Source: Pseudomonas koreensis
GTDB taxonomy: Bacteria; Pseudomonadota; Gammaproteobacteria; Pseudomonadales; Pseudomonadaceae
Assembly: GCF_012986595.1 (NCBI RefSeq)
Contig: NZ_JAAQYM010000004.1
Location: 310,001-374,000 of the forward strand
DNA length: 64,000 bases
Reading direction: 5' to 3'
Shown here: positions 34,771-43,935 of the stretch, one piece after another
Numbering within the stretch: position 1 is the stretch's first letter
Layout: each line of letters starts with the position of its first letter
The notes under the pieces: generated by a model
Seen by the model: only the letters and a program-made list of their open reading frames with translations
Told to the model about the DNA's origin: nothing
The model's database searches: none
Position numbers and translations under genes: made by a program

Positions 34771-35670
34771 TCACTGGGCGTTACGGGTCTTGGCCACACG
34801 CGAACCGCTCGGCCGACCAAGCACCGCGCTGATCTGCTGACCCGCGGCAATCAAGGCGTCCAGGTCGATACCGGTCTCGATGCCCAAGCCGTTGAGCAGG
34901 TACACGACGTCTTCGGTGGCGACGTTACCGCTCGCGCCTTTGGCGTACGGGCAGCCGCCGAGGCCTGCGATAGAGCTGTCGAACACCGCGATGCCTTCCA
35001 GCAGACTGGCATAGATGTTGGCCATCGCCTGGCCGTAGGTGTCGTGGAAGTGCCCGGCGAGTTTGTCCCGCGGCACTTGTGCCGACACCACCTCGAACAG
35101 CCGCCGCGTCGCGCCAGCGGTGCCGGTGCCGATGGTGTCGCCCAGGGACACCTCGTAGCAGCCCATCGCGTACAGCTCGCGGGCGACCAGCGCCACTTGC
35201 TCCGGGGCGACCGTGCCTTCATACGGGCAGCCGAGCACGCAGGACACGTAACCGCGCACGGTAACGCCATGTTGCTTCGCGGCTTCCATCATCGGTGCGA
35301 AACGCGCCAGGCTTTCGCTGATCGAACAGTTGATGTTGCGCTGCGAGAACGCTTCGGACGCGGCGGCGAACACCGCGACTTCCTTCACGCCGGCCGCCAC
35401 CGCATCTTCAAAACCGCGCAGGTTTGGCGCCAGTGCACCGTAGGTCACGCCGGGCTTGCGCTGGATTTGCGCGAACACCTCGGCCGAACCGGCCATCTGC
35501 GGCACCCATTTGGGTGAAACGAAACTGCCGACTTCGATGTAACCCAAACCAGCGGCGCTCAGGGCGTCGACCAGTTGCACCTTGTCAGCCACGCTGATCG
35601 GCTGGGCTTCGTTCTGCAGGCCATCGCGCGGGCCGACTTCGATCAGGCGTACTTGGGAGGGGAGGGACAT
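34771..35670 (-). CDS. mvaB: Hydroxymethylglutaryl-CoA lyase (299 aa)
   Basis: Splits HMG-CoA into acetoacetate and acetyl-CoA, ending the leucine pathway (LiuE role). TIM-barrel lyase: VRLIEVGPRDGLQNEAQPIS holds the metal aspartate and catalytic arginine, GHFHDTYGQAMANI the metal histidines, and SIAGLGGCPYAKGASGN the family signature with the active cysteine. It is in the same direction as liuR, but a REPIN separates them. Confidence 0.95.
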   Translation of the reverse strand: MSLPSQVRLIEVGPRDGLQNEAQPISVADKVQLVDALSAAGLGYIEVGSFVSPKWVPQMAGSAEVFAQIQRKPGVTYGALAPNLRGFEDAVAAGVKEVAVFAAASEAFSQRNINCSISESLARFAPMMEAAKQHGVTVRGYVSCVLGCPYEGTVAPEQVALVARELYAMGCYEVSLGDTIGTGTAGATRRLFEVVSAQVPRDKLAGHFHDTYGQAMANIYASLLEGIAVFDSSIAGLGGCPYAKGASGNVATEDVVYLLNGLGIETGIDLDALIAAGQQISAVLGRPSGSRVAKTRNAQ

Positions 35671-35715
35671 GGCGGTTGACCTGTTGTAGGTATCTGAAAT
35701 CTGCGGATATCCCCC

Positions 35716-35805
35716 TGTGGGAGCGAGCCTGCTCGCGAATGCGCCGGGTCAATCACCATAGATGTCGAATGACAAATTGCATTCGCGAGCAGGCTCGCTC
35801 CCACA
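35716..35805. repeat. REPIN, class C (between liuR and mvaB)
   Basis: Inverted class C palindromes between liuR and the downstream mvaB gene, inside their probable transcription unit. Confidence 0.9.
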
Positions 35806-35818
35806 GGGAATGGGGTTG

Positions 35819-36220
35819 TTACTGAACCGCCTGCTGACCCTTGAGCGTCTGTTCCAACGCCTGCACGCAGCGCTCTTCAGCGGTATCGAGTTCCAGTTTC
35901 ATCTGTTCGATGTCGAGCAACTGCTGCTCGAGCTGTTCGCGGCGCTCGCTGATTTTCGCCAGCATGCTGTTGAGCTGTTTGGTGTTACCGCTGGACGGGT
36001 CGTAGAGTTCGATCAATTCGCGGCATTCGGCCAGCGAGAAACCGATGCGTTTGCCGCGCAGGATCAGCTTCAGGCTGACCTTGTCGCGCGGTGAGTAGAT
36101 GCGTTCCTGGCCACGGCGTTCGGGGCTGAGCAGGCCTTGCTCTTCATAAAAGCGGATCGCCCGGGTGGTGATGTCCAGCTCGCGCGCGAGGTCGGAAATG
36201 CTGTAGGTCTGGCTGCTCAT
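35819..36220 (-). CDS. liuR: LiuR, MerR-family regulator (133 aa)
   Basis: N-terminal MerR winged helix (YSISDLARELDITTRAIRFY, then EEQGLLSPERRGQERIY) followed by a coiled-coil dimer helix (SMLAKISERREQLEQQLLDI). There are no metal-binding cysteines. It belongs to the group that senses branched-chain acyl-CoA intermediates and controls the liu genes. A matching operator lies in its own promoter and two lie upstream of liuA, so it probably regulates itself, mvaB and liuABCD. Confidence 0.92.
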   Translation of the reverse strand: MSSQTYSISDLARELDITTRAIRFYEEQGLLSPERRGQERIYSPRDKVSLKLILRGKRIGFSLAECRELIELYDPSSGNTKQLNSMLAKISERREQLEQQLLDIEQMKLELDTAEERCVQALEQTLKGQQAVQ

Positions 36221-36263
36221 GAAAGCGCTCGAAAAAAGGTCTTGGCGCTAAGCTAATGGCAGG

Positions 36264-36279
36264 TTGACGTTTACGTCAA
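36264..36279. promoter_or_regulatory. LiuR operator in the liuR promoter
   Basis: TTGACGTTTACGTCAA: seven-base arms around a TT centre. On the minus strand TTGACG can act as -35, followed by a 19-base spacer, the stretched spacing typical of MerR-controlled promoters. Confidence 0.7.
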
Positions 36280-36285
36280 GCAAGA

Positions 36286-36366
36286 AAAAGATCGCAGCCT
36301 TCGGCAGCGCCTGCAGGAAAATGCATTCCAATTGTAGGCGCCGCCGAAGGCTGCGATCTTTTGATC
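36286..36366. repeat. REPIN, class E
   Basis: Inverted class E palindromes between the LysR gene and liuR; the inner arms are CGGCAGCGCC/GGCGCCGCCG instead of CGGCAGCTCC. Confidence 0.88.
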
Positions 36367-36371
36367 TTTCC

Positions 36372-37307
36372 TCAAACCACCTGCTTATCGAGTTTCTTCT
36401 CCTGCGCCGCCACCTGCTGGCACAACTCGATGATCTGCTCGCGCATCCAGCGGTTGGCCGGGTCCTGGTCGGTGCTTTCGTGCCAGTACAGGTGAGTCTC
36501 CAGCGGCGGCACGTCGTTGACCGGCAGGTTGAACGCATGCAAATCGTTACGCCGGGCAAAACGCTCGGGCACCGTCATCACCATGTCGGTCTGCTGCATA
36601 ACCTGGGACGCCATCAGGTAATGCTGCGAGCGCAGGGCGATCTTGCGCTGGATACCCATTTTGCCCAGGGACAGATCCACGTAACCCAGACCGCTGCGGC
36701 GGCTGGAGATGTGGATGTGGGTCAGCGCCAGGTAATCGTCGAGGCTGAGTTTTTCCTTGCCCGCCAGCGGATGGCCCTTGCGCATCGCGCAGACGTAACG
36801 GTCTTCCATCAGCTTGACGTGACGCACCTGCGGATCGGTGTTGAGCGGCGCATCGACGGCGAAATCCAGGCGTCCGGCGGCCAGTTCCTTGGTGGTCTCG
36901 CGGCGTTTGGACAGGAAGCTTTCGATGATCACCGTCGGCGCCAGACGCCGCAAACGCTGGAACAGCGGCGGCAGAATCACCGCTTCCGTGAGGTCGGTCA
37001 TGCTGATGCGATAGGTCTTGACCGCCTGGGCCGGGTTGAAGATCCGGCTTTCCTGCACCGACACCCGCAGCAGCGACAGCGCGTTGCGCACCGGGCCGAT
37101 GATGTTCTGCGCCATCGGCGTCGGCACCATGCCCTGGGCGGTGCGCACGAACAGCGGATCGTTGAAGGTCTCACGCAACCGCGCCAGCGCGTTGGACACT
37201 GCCGGCTGGGTGATGCCGACAATCTGCCCGGCGCGGGTCAGGTTGGCTTCGGTATAGATCGCGTCGAAGACAATGAAAAGGTTGAGGTCGACCTTGCTCA
37301 GATTCAT
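36372..37307 (-). CDS. LysR-family regulator beside an acyl-CoA dehydrogenase (311 aa)
   Basis: HTH at residues 4-63 (LFIVFDAIYTEANLTRAGQI with VGITQPAVSNALARLRETF), then an effector domain. The HTH and FNDPLFVRTAQGMVPTPMA resemble the NodD/LeuO-like subgroup. It is divergent from the acyl-CoA dehydrogenase at 37465, which it most likely controls; ligand unknown. It is not closely like the two LysR proteins of the phosphonate island. Confidence 0.88.
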   Translation of the reverse strand: MNLSKVDLNLFIVFDAIYTEANLTRAGQIVGITQPAVSNALARLRETFNDPLFVRTAQGMVPTPMAQNIIGPVRNALSLLRVSVQESRIFNPAQAVKTYRISMTDLTEAVILPPLFQRLRRLAPTVIIESFLSKRRETTKELAAGRLDFAVDAPLNTDPQVRHVKLMEDRYVCAMRKGHPLAGKEKLSLDDYLALTHIHISSRRSGLGYVDLSLGKMGIQRKIALRSQHYLMASQVMQQTDMVMTVPERFARRNDLHAFNLPVNDVPPLETHLYWHESTDQDPANRWMREQIIELCQQVAAQEKKLDKQVV

Positions 37308-37464
37308 AACGCGGCTTCTCTTGTTCTAAGGGCTGACGATCAGCGGATCATATATCGGTGATGAATGTTTATACACGCCGAGAATAGGCTAGGTAAATTA
37401 TCAGCGCTGTTCTAGCATCGATTGCATGATCTGAACAACCTCTGCCGAAAGAAGGTAATTGCTC

Positions 37465-38694
<1,230 letters not shown>

Positions 38695-38723
38695 TTTCAC
38701 ACAGATTTACTTTGAACGCTGAC

Positions 38724-38856
38724 TGTGGCGAGGGAGCTTGCTCCCGCTCGGCTGCGCAGCAGTCGTAAATCCTGACAACCCGGTATTGCTGTTGATCCCG
38801 GGTTGTGTAGTTTAGGGCCGCTCCGCAGCCCAGCGGGAGCAAGCTCCCTCGCCACA
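38724..38856. repeat. REPIN, class A
   Basis: Inverted class A palindromes between the convergent acyl-CoA dehydrogenase and PstS-OmpA genes. Confidence 0.9.
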
Positions 38857-38878
38857 ACAGCAGTTCAGTCTGGAAGTT

Positions 38879-40213
38879 TCAGTAAACCCACACCTCAACC
38901 CGTCGATTTTTGATCCTGCCTTCATCCCCGCTGTTGGTCGCCACCGGCATCAGCGCACCAAACCCGCGCACCTCGCGCAACACTACGCCGTTCTTCACCA
39001 GCTCGCGCCGCACCGCCATGGCCCGTAACTTGGACAGCAGGTCGGCCCGTGCCGGATCATCTTTCTCGTCGCCAAAGCCCACCAGCGTCACCGCGCGCTC
39101 GGTCTTGCCGTGGCGCTTTATATAGTCGAACACCCGCGCCAGATCCTGTCGTGCCTTGTTATCCAGGCTGGCGCTGCCTTCTTCGAAGCGGAAGTTCACC
39201 GTCAGACGCTGGGCGTGACGGCTGAGGGATTGATAACCCTCGGGCATCAGCGCATTCGGCGTGACGGTCATCGCATGCACGGTCTGGCTGATGAAACCGT
39301 TGGCCGCGACAATCTTCTGGCCTTGTGGACTTTGCGCAAACGCCACCAGCGCTGATGCCCAAGGATTCTGGCTGGTGGGCGGTAGATAAAAGAACAGCCG
39401 TCGGGACAGCGGATAATCTTCCGTCGCGATCAGGCTGTTGAGCGGCAACATCGATTGCGACGCGCCGTCAGCGATGGCCACGGCTTTGGCCTGGCGCACA
39501 TAGGGCAGGCCGATGAAACCGATGCCTTGCCGATCGCTGCTCACGGCGTCGGACAATTGCTCACTGGATTCAAACCGTTTCGCGGTTGGGCTCAGACTTT
39601 TCCCACGACGAGACAGCACCAGCTCCTTGAACGTGTCGTAGGTGCCGGACTGATCATCCCGCGCATATAAATGAATCGCACCGCCGCGACCGCCGAGGTC
39701 CTCCCAGGTTTTCACCTCACCGGCGAAGATCCGCGCCAGTTGTTCGGTGTCCAGTCGCTGCAGCGGATTGTCGGGGTGCAGGATGATCGCCAGGCCATCG
39801 ATGGCAATGACTTGCTCGGCCTCAGGACTCTTCATGTCGCCGAGCGCTTGCAGACTGAGCAACTCGCCGTCCTTGATCGGGCGGGAGGCGGCGGCGAGGT
39901 CGGCACTGGCGTTTTTCAGTGCGCTGAAACCGGTGCTGGAGCCGTGGGCGGCGACTTCCACCACGACCCGTTTGCCTTGTGCGGTCTGGCTGACGATGTG
40001 TTGTTCGTTGGCGCTGTCGGGGTTTTCGCGGTGGATCTTCAGCAGGCCCTGTTCCTGCAGGAAGCCTTCGACCAGTGCCGGGCCGAGATCGGCACCGATG
40101 GTGTTGGAGCCCTGAATGCGCAATGCCGGGCCGTTTTCAGGGATGGGCAGGGCAGCGGCAGACACCGACAGCCATGCACTCAACGCAAAGACGAACAGAA
40201 CACGCAGGGTCAT
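38879..40213 (-). CDS. PstS-like substrate-binding domain fused to OmpA domain (444 aa)
   Basis: Signal peptide (VLFVFALSAWLSVSAAA), then a phosphate-binding-protein-like domain, residues about 28-310 (LRIQGSNTIGADLGPAL, AAHGSSTGFSAL and ARDDQSGTYDTFKEL are PstS-type anion loops). A C-terminal OmpA-like peptidoglycan-binding domain, about 335-444, follows (NFRFEEGSASLD, LVGFGDEKDD, NRRVEVWVY). It should sit in the periplasm tied to the cell wall. No pst transport genes are nearby, so it may sense or hold phosphate rather than feed an ABC importer. Confidence 0.85.
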   Translation of the reverse strand: MTLRVLFVFALSAWLSVSAAALPIPENGPALRIQGSNTIGADLGPALVEGFLQEQGLLKIHRENPDSANEQHIVSQTAQGKRVVVEVAAHGSSTGFSALKNASADLAAASRPIKDGELLSLQALGDMKSPEAEQVIAIDGLAIILHPDNPLQRLDTEQLARIFAGEVKTWEDLGGRGGAIHLYARDDQSGTYDTFKELVLSRRGKSLSPTAKRFESSEQLSDAVSSDRQGIGFIGLPYVRQAKAVAIADGASQSMLPLNSLIATEDYPLSRRLFFYLPPTSQNPWASALVAFAQSPQGQKIVAANGFISQTVHAMTVTPNALMPEGYQSLSRHAQRLTVNFRFEEGSASLDNKARQDLARVFDYIKRHGKTERAVTLVGFGDEKDDPARADLLSKLRAMAVRRELVKNGVVLREVRGFGALMPVATNSGDEGRIKNRRVEVWVY

Positions 40214-40281
40214 GCCGGCACCGAATCAAGCCAAGGGGATTGCCGGGGAGATTAAGTCAGGCGCATGACCAAAACATGACA

Positions 40282-40365
40282 GATCAAAAGATCGCAGCCT
40301 GCGGCAGCTCCTACAGGGAAACGCGTTCCAATGTAGGAGCTGCCGCAGGCTGCGATCTTTTGATC
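40282..40365. repeat. REPIN, class E
   Basis: Inverted class E palindromes (core CTGCGGCAGC) between the convergent-side ends of the PstS-OmpA gene start region and xthA stop. Confidence 0.88.
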
Positions 40366-40375
40366 TTGACGGATA

Positions 40376-41188
40376 TCAGGCCAGTTCCAGCCAGATCGGC
40401 GCATGATCCGACGGTTTTTCCATGCCGCGCAGTTCATAGTCCACGCCCGCGTCCTTCACCCGAGGCAACAAGCCATGGGAGGCGAGGATCACGTCGATGC
40501 GCAGGCCACGCTTCGGTTCGTCTTCAAACCCACGGCTGCGGTAGTCGAACCAGCTGAACCGGTCGGTCACGTCCGGGTTCAGGTGGCGGAAGCTGTCGGT
40601 CAGGCCCCAGTTCTTCAGGCGGGCCATCCACTCGCGTTCTTCCGGCAGGAAGCTGCATTTGCCGGTTTTCAGCCAGCGTTTCATGTTGTCCGGGCCGATG
40701 CCGATGTCGCTGTCTTCCGGGGAGATGTTCACATCGCCCATCACCACCAGCGGTTGTTCGTTGTGGAACTGGCTTTCCAGCAAAGTCTGCAGGTCGCTGT
40801 AAAAGCGTTGCTTGGCCGGGAACTTGGTCGGGTGGTCGCGGCTTTCGCCCTGCGGGAAATAGCCGTTCATGATGGTCACCGGCACGCCATTGGCGTCGGC
40901 GAAGGTGCCCCAGATGAAGCGGCGCTGGGCGTCTTCTTCATCGGTGGCGAAGCCTTTGTGAATGGCGATCGGCTCATTGCGCGAAAGCAGGGCGACGCCG
41001 TAATGGCCTTTCTGGCCGTGAAAATAAACGTGATAGCCCAGCGCACGGACTTCTTCCAGCGGGAACTGGTCGTCGTGAACCTTGGTTTCCTGCAAGCCGA
41101 TCACGTCCGGCTGATGCTTTTCAATCAGCGCTGCCAGCTGATGCGGACGGGCGCGCAGTCCGTTGATGTTGAAGGAAACGATCTTCAT
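40376..41188 (-). CDS. xthA: Exodeoxyribonuclease III (270 aa)
   Basis: DNA repair enzyme: AP endonuclease, 3'-phosphatase and 3'-5' exonuclease on double-stranded DNA. Motifs in order: [14 protein letters not shown] at the start, [12 protein letters not shown] with the metal-binding glutamate, [33 protein letters not shown], and [10 protein letters not shown] with the catalytic histidine. ATG 41188 fits the family start; the 43 extra residues upstream run through a REPIN and are rejected. Confidence 0.93.
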   Translation of the reverse strand: MKIVSFNINGLRARPHQLAALIEKHQPDVIGLQETKVHDDQFPLEEVRALGYHVYFHGQKGHYGVALLSRNEPIAIHKGFATDEEDAQRRFIWGTFADANGVPVTIMNGYFPQGESRDHPTKFPAKQRFYSDLQTLLESQFHNEQPLVVMGDVNISPEDSDIGIGPDNMKRWLKTGKCSFLPEEREWMARLKNWGLTDSFRHLNPDVTDRFSWFDYRSRGFEDEPKRGLRIDVILASHGLLPRVKDAGVDYELRGMEKPSDHAPIWLELA

Positions 41189-41300
41189 GGGTGGCAGTCC
41201 TGGCAAAAGGGCGATGCTAGCTGACATGTGGGATGGGGGCCAGTGTGGGGTGGGAGAAATCATTTTCATCTGTGGGATGTGGGTTGCCCGAGCTGACGCC

Positions 41301-41366
41301 ATCGCGAGCAGGCTCACTCCTACAATTTGGAATGCGTTCCCCTGTAGGAGTGAGCCTGCTCGCGAT
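41301..41366. repeat. REPIN, class B
   Basis: Short inverted pair of class B palindromes. It is the only structure I see in the 302-base gap between xthA and the acetyltransferase, apart from the latter's leader. Confidence 0.88.
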
Positions 41367-41490
41367 TGACGGCCGCCCGGTCGATGAAGAGCCTGGCTTG
41401 GTCTATACCTGTGGGGAACTGCGCCACCCGTAAAAAGTTCGTACCAAAAGAGCGCGGCCCTTTGCCCGCGCCTCGGGGAGAATCACCGTC

Positions 41491-42141
41491 ATGCCTGAAA
41501 CCCAGACTGCCATCGCCGACATCCACATGCTCGACCGCGGTTACTCGCGCGAAGCCCGATCGCTGCTGTATCAGGCCTATCGCCACGAGCCGACCTTCGG
41601 TTACCTGTTCGAGGCCGAGCGGCCCGGCTATGAGCAGCGCGTGCGGGCGACAGTGCGCGAACTGGTCAAGCAGCACTTCCTGCAGGATCAGCCGGCCATC
41701 GGCCTGTTGGTCAACGACCGGCTGATCGGCATCGCCCTGATCGCGCCGCCGCAGCGTCGTTTTGGGATCACCGAAAGCTGGGCATGGCGCCTGCGCATGG
41801 TGCTCAGCACCGGTTTCCGTTGCACCCGGCGTTATCTGGAATACCACGATGCGGTGGCCGCCTGCGTGCCCAGCGATTCGGTGCACATGCTGCCGCTGCT
41901 GGGGATTCATCCGCAGTTTCAGGGCAAACACTTCGGCGAGCAGTTGCTGACGGCGGTGCACAACTGGTGCGCGGTGGACGAAACCTCGCAAGGCGTGGTG
42001 CTCGACACCGGCAACCCGCGTTACCTGGAATTCTATAAACGCCAGGGCTACGAAGAGATCGGCGAAGTCGCCGTCGGACCGGTGCGCGAGCACGTGTTTT
42101 TCCACGCCAATCCGCAGGTGTTACAAACTGCAACGGCTTAG
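41491..42141 (+). CDS. GNAT-family N-acetyltransferase (216 aa)
   Basis: Cytosolic acetyl-CoA-dependent transferase. The acetyl-CoA loop is LLGIHPQFQGKHFGEQLL and the following strand GVVLDTGNPRYLEFYKRQGY is the typical motif B region. The first 80 residues, with RGYSREARSLLYQAY and EPTFGYLFE, are as in the putative-acyltransferase subgroup of this superfamily. The substrate is unknown. GGGGAGAA precedes the ATG. It lies upstream of tamA but is separated by 66 bases with a hairpin. Confidence 0.82.
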   Translation: MPETQTAIADIHMLDRGYSREARSLLYQAYRHEPTFGYLFEAERPGYEQRVRATVRELVKQHFLQDQPAIGLLVNDRLIGIALIAPPQRRFGITESWAWRLRMVLSTGFRCTRRYLEYHDAVAACVPSDSVHMLPLLGIHPQFQGKHFGEQLLTAVHNWCAVDETSQGVVLDTGNPRYLEFYKRQGYEEIGEVAVGPVREHVFFHANPQVLQTATA

Positions 42142-42170
42142 CCATAGAACTTTTTGGGAAATTTCCTGTT

Positions 42171-42196
42171 CTATCACGCTCCCAAGCCCGTGATAG
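42171..42196. promoter_or_regulatory. Inverted repeat upstream of tamA
   Basis: CTATCACG-N10-CGTGATAG, an eight-base inverted repeat ending 11 bases before the tamA ATG. It could be an operator or a leader hairpin. Confidence 0.4.
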
Positions 42197-42207
42197 CATC
42201 CGCGCCT

Positions 42208-43935
42208 ATGAAGTTTCCAGGAAGATTTACCAGTGGCGTGCTCATGCTGTTAACCAGCTGCGCGGCGCTGGCGCAAAGTGAATTGGACGTGCGGATCAAA
42301 CCGTCCAACGACGAACTCAAGGCTAATATAGAAGGCTATATCGGCAGCCTCGGCGATCGTGACGAACAAGCTTTGTTACGCTTCAGTCGCGGCGCCGAAG
42401 AGCAGGCGCGCAAAGCCGCGCAGGCCTTGGGCTACTACCAGCCGCAGATCGACAGTGATGTGAAGGGCGGCGAAAAACCACGCCTGGTGCTGAACATCGA
42501 TCCCGGAGAACCCATTCGTCTGCGCAACGTCACCATCCGCGTCGACGGGCCTGCTGCCTCCCTCAAATCCTTTCGTGTGCCGAGCAGTGACACGCTCAAG
42601 TCCGGCGCCGTGCTCAACCATGGGCGTTATGAAGACGCCAAACGCCTGATCCAGAACCAGGCCTCACGCTTCGGCTTTTTCAGCGGTCGGTTCACCAGCC
42701 AGAAACTCCTGGTCGACCCGCGCGCCGGGGTGGCCGATGTTGAATTGATCTACGAAAGCGGCCCGCGTTATGCGCTGGGCAAAGTCAGTTTCGAGGGCGA
42801 TACGCCGTTCGACGAAGACCTGCTGCAACGCATGGTGCCGTTCAAGGCCGGCGACCCGTATGACTCCGAGCTGATCGCCGAACTCAACCGCGACCTGCAA
42901 TCGAGCGGCTACTTCGAAGGCGTGCGCGTCGATGCCGCGCCGACGGCGGCGAAGAACGACGTGATTCCGGTGGAGGTCAAACTCGACACGCGCAAGCCGC
43001 GCACCATGGGGCTGGGCCTCGGTTATTCCACCGACGTCGGCCCACGGATCAAGGCCAACTGGACTCGCCACTGGGTCAACCCGCAGGGCGACAGCTACGG
43101 CTGGGAAGCCGAGCTGTCGGCGCCTCGGCAGAACGTCGGGCTGTTCTATGACATCCCGCTCGACCCGCCGCTGACCGACAAACTGCGCTGGGCCGGTGGT
43201 TATCAATACGAAGACATCGACGGCTCCGACACCCTGAGCAAGCTGCTGACGTTCGGCCCTGAATGGCACAGCAAGTTGCCCAGCGGCTGGCAACGGGTGA
43301 TCTCGCTGAAATGGCAGCGTGAGGAATACCAGCTCGGCGACGACTCCGGCCTCAGCACCTTGTTGATGCCCGGCATCAGCTATTCGTACCTGAAAAGCGA
43401 CAACCGCATCGACCCGCACAACGGCTATCGCCTGACCTTTGAAAGCAAGGTGGCGAAGGAAGGTCTCGGCTCGGACAACAACCTTTTATACGGCACGGCG
43501 CTGATCAAAGGCCTGACCACCGTATTCGACAACCACCGCTTCCTCGGTCGGGTGCAGGTCGGCGGCAGCGCCACCAACGGTTACAACTCGGTGCCGCCGT
43601 CGCTGCGCTTCTTCGCCGGTGGCGATCAGAGCGTGCGCGGTTACGACTACCAGAGCCTGTCGCCGGAAAACGACAAGGGCGACCGCATCGGCGGGCGCTA
43701 CATGGTGGCCGGCAGCGTCGAGTATCAATATTCGATTGCCGAGAAATGGCGGATCGCGACGTTTGTCGACCAAGGCAACTCCTTCAACAAACTTGAACTG
43801 CCGAACCTCAAGACCGGGGTCGGTATCGGTGTGCGCTGGGTCTCGCCGGTGGGGCCGATCCGCCTCGACCTGGCCCACGCGCTGGACGACGATGGCGGCA
43901 TCCGGCTGCACTTTTCCATGGGGCCTGAGCTGTGA
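42208..43935 (+). CDS. tamA: Translocation and assembly module protein TamA (575 aa)
   Basis: Outer-membrane Omp85-family protein: signal peptide, three POTRA domains (residues about 25-265) and a 16-strand beta-barrel with LGLGYSTDVGPRIKANWTRH, the substrate-lid RFFAGGDQSVRGYDYQSL motif (VRGY/F box) and a C-terminal strand ending FSMGPEL. It works with TamB in insertion of outer-membrane and autotransporter proteins and in lipid homeostasis. ATG 42208 is the first with a signal-like segment. It overlaps tamB by GTGA. Confidence 0.94.
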   Translation: MKFPGRFTSGVLMLLTSCAALAQSELDVRIKPSNDELKANIEGYIGSLGDRDEQALLRFSRGAEEQARKAAQALGYYQPQIDSDVKGGEKPRLVLNIDPGEPIRLRNVTIRVDGPAASLKSFRVPSSDTLKSGAVLNHGRYEDAKRLIQNQASRFGFFSGRFTSQKLLVDPRAGVADVELIYESGPRYALGKVSFEGDTPFDEDLLQRMVPFKAGDPYDSELIAELNRDLQSSGYFEGVRVDAAPTAAKNDVIPVEVKLDTRKPRTMGLGLGYSTDVGPRIKANWTRHWVNPQGDSYGWEAELSAPRQNVGLFYDIPLDPPLTDKLRWAGGYQYEDIDGSDTLSKLLTFGPEWHSKLPSGWQRVISLKWQREEYQLGDDSGLSTLLMPGISYSYLKSDNRIDPHNGYRLTFESKVAKEGLGSDNNLLYGTALIKGLTTVFDNHRFLGRVQVGGSATNGYNSVPPSLRFFAGGDQSVRGYDYQSLSPENDKGDRIGGRYMVAGSVEYQYSIAEKWRIATFVDQGNSFNKLELPNLKTGVGIGVRWVSPVGPIRLDLAHALDDDGGIRLHFSMGPEL

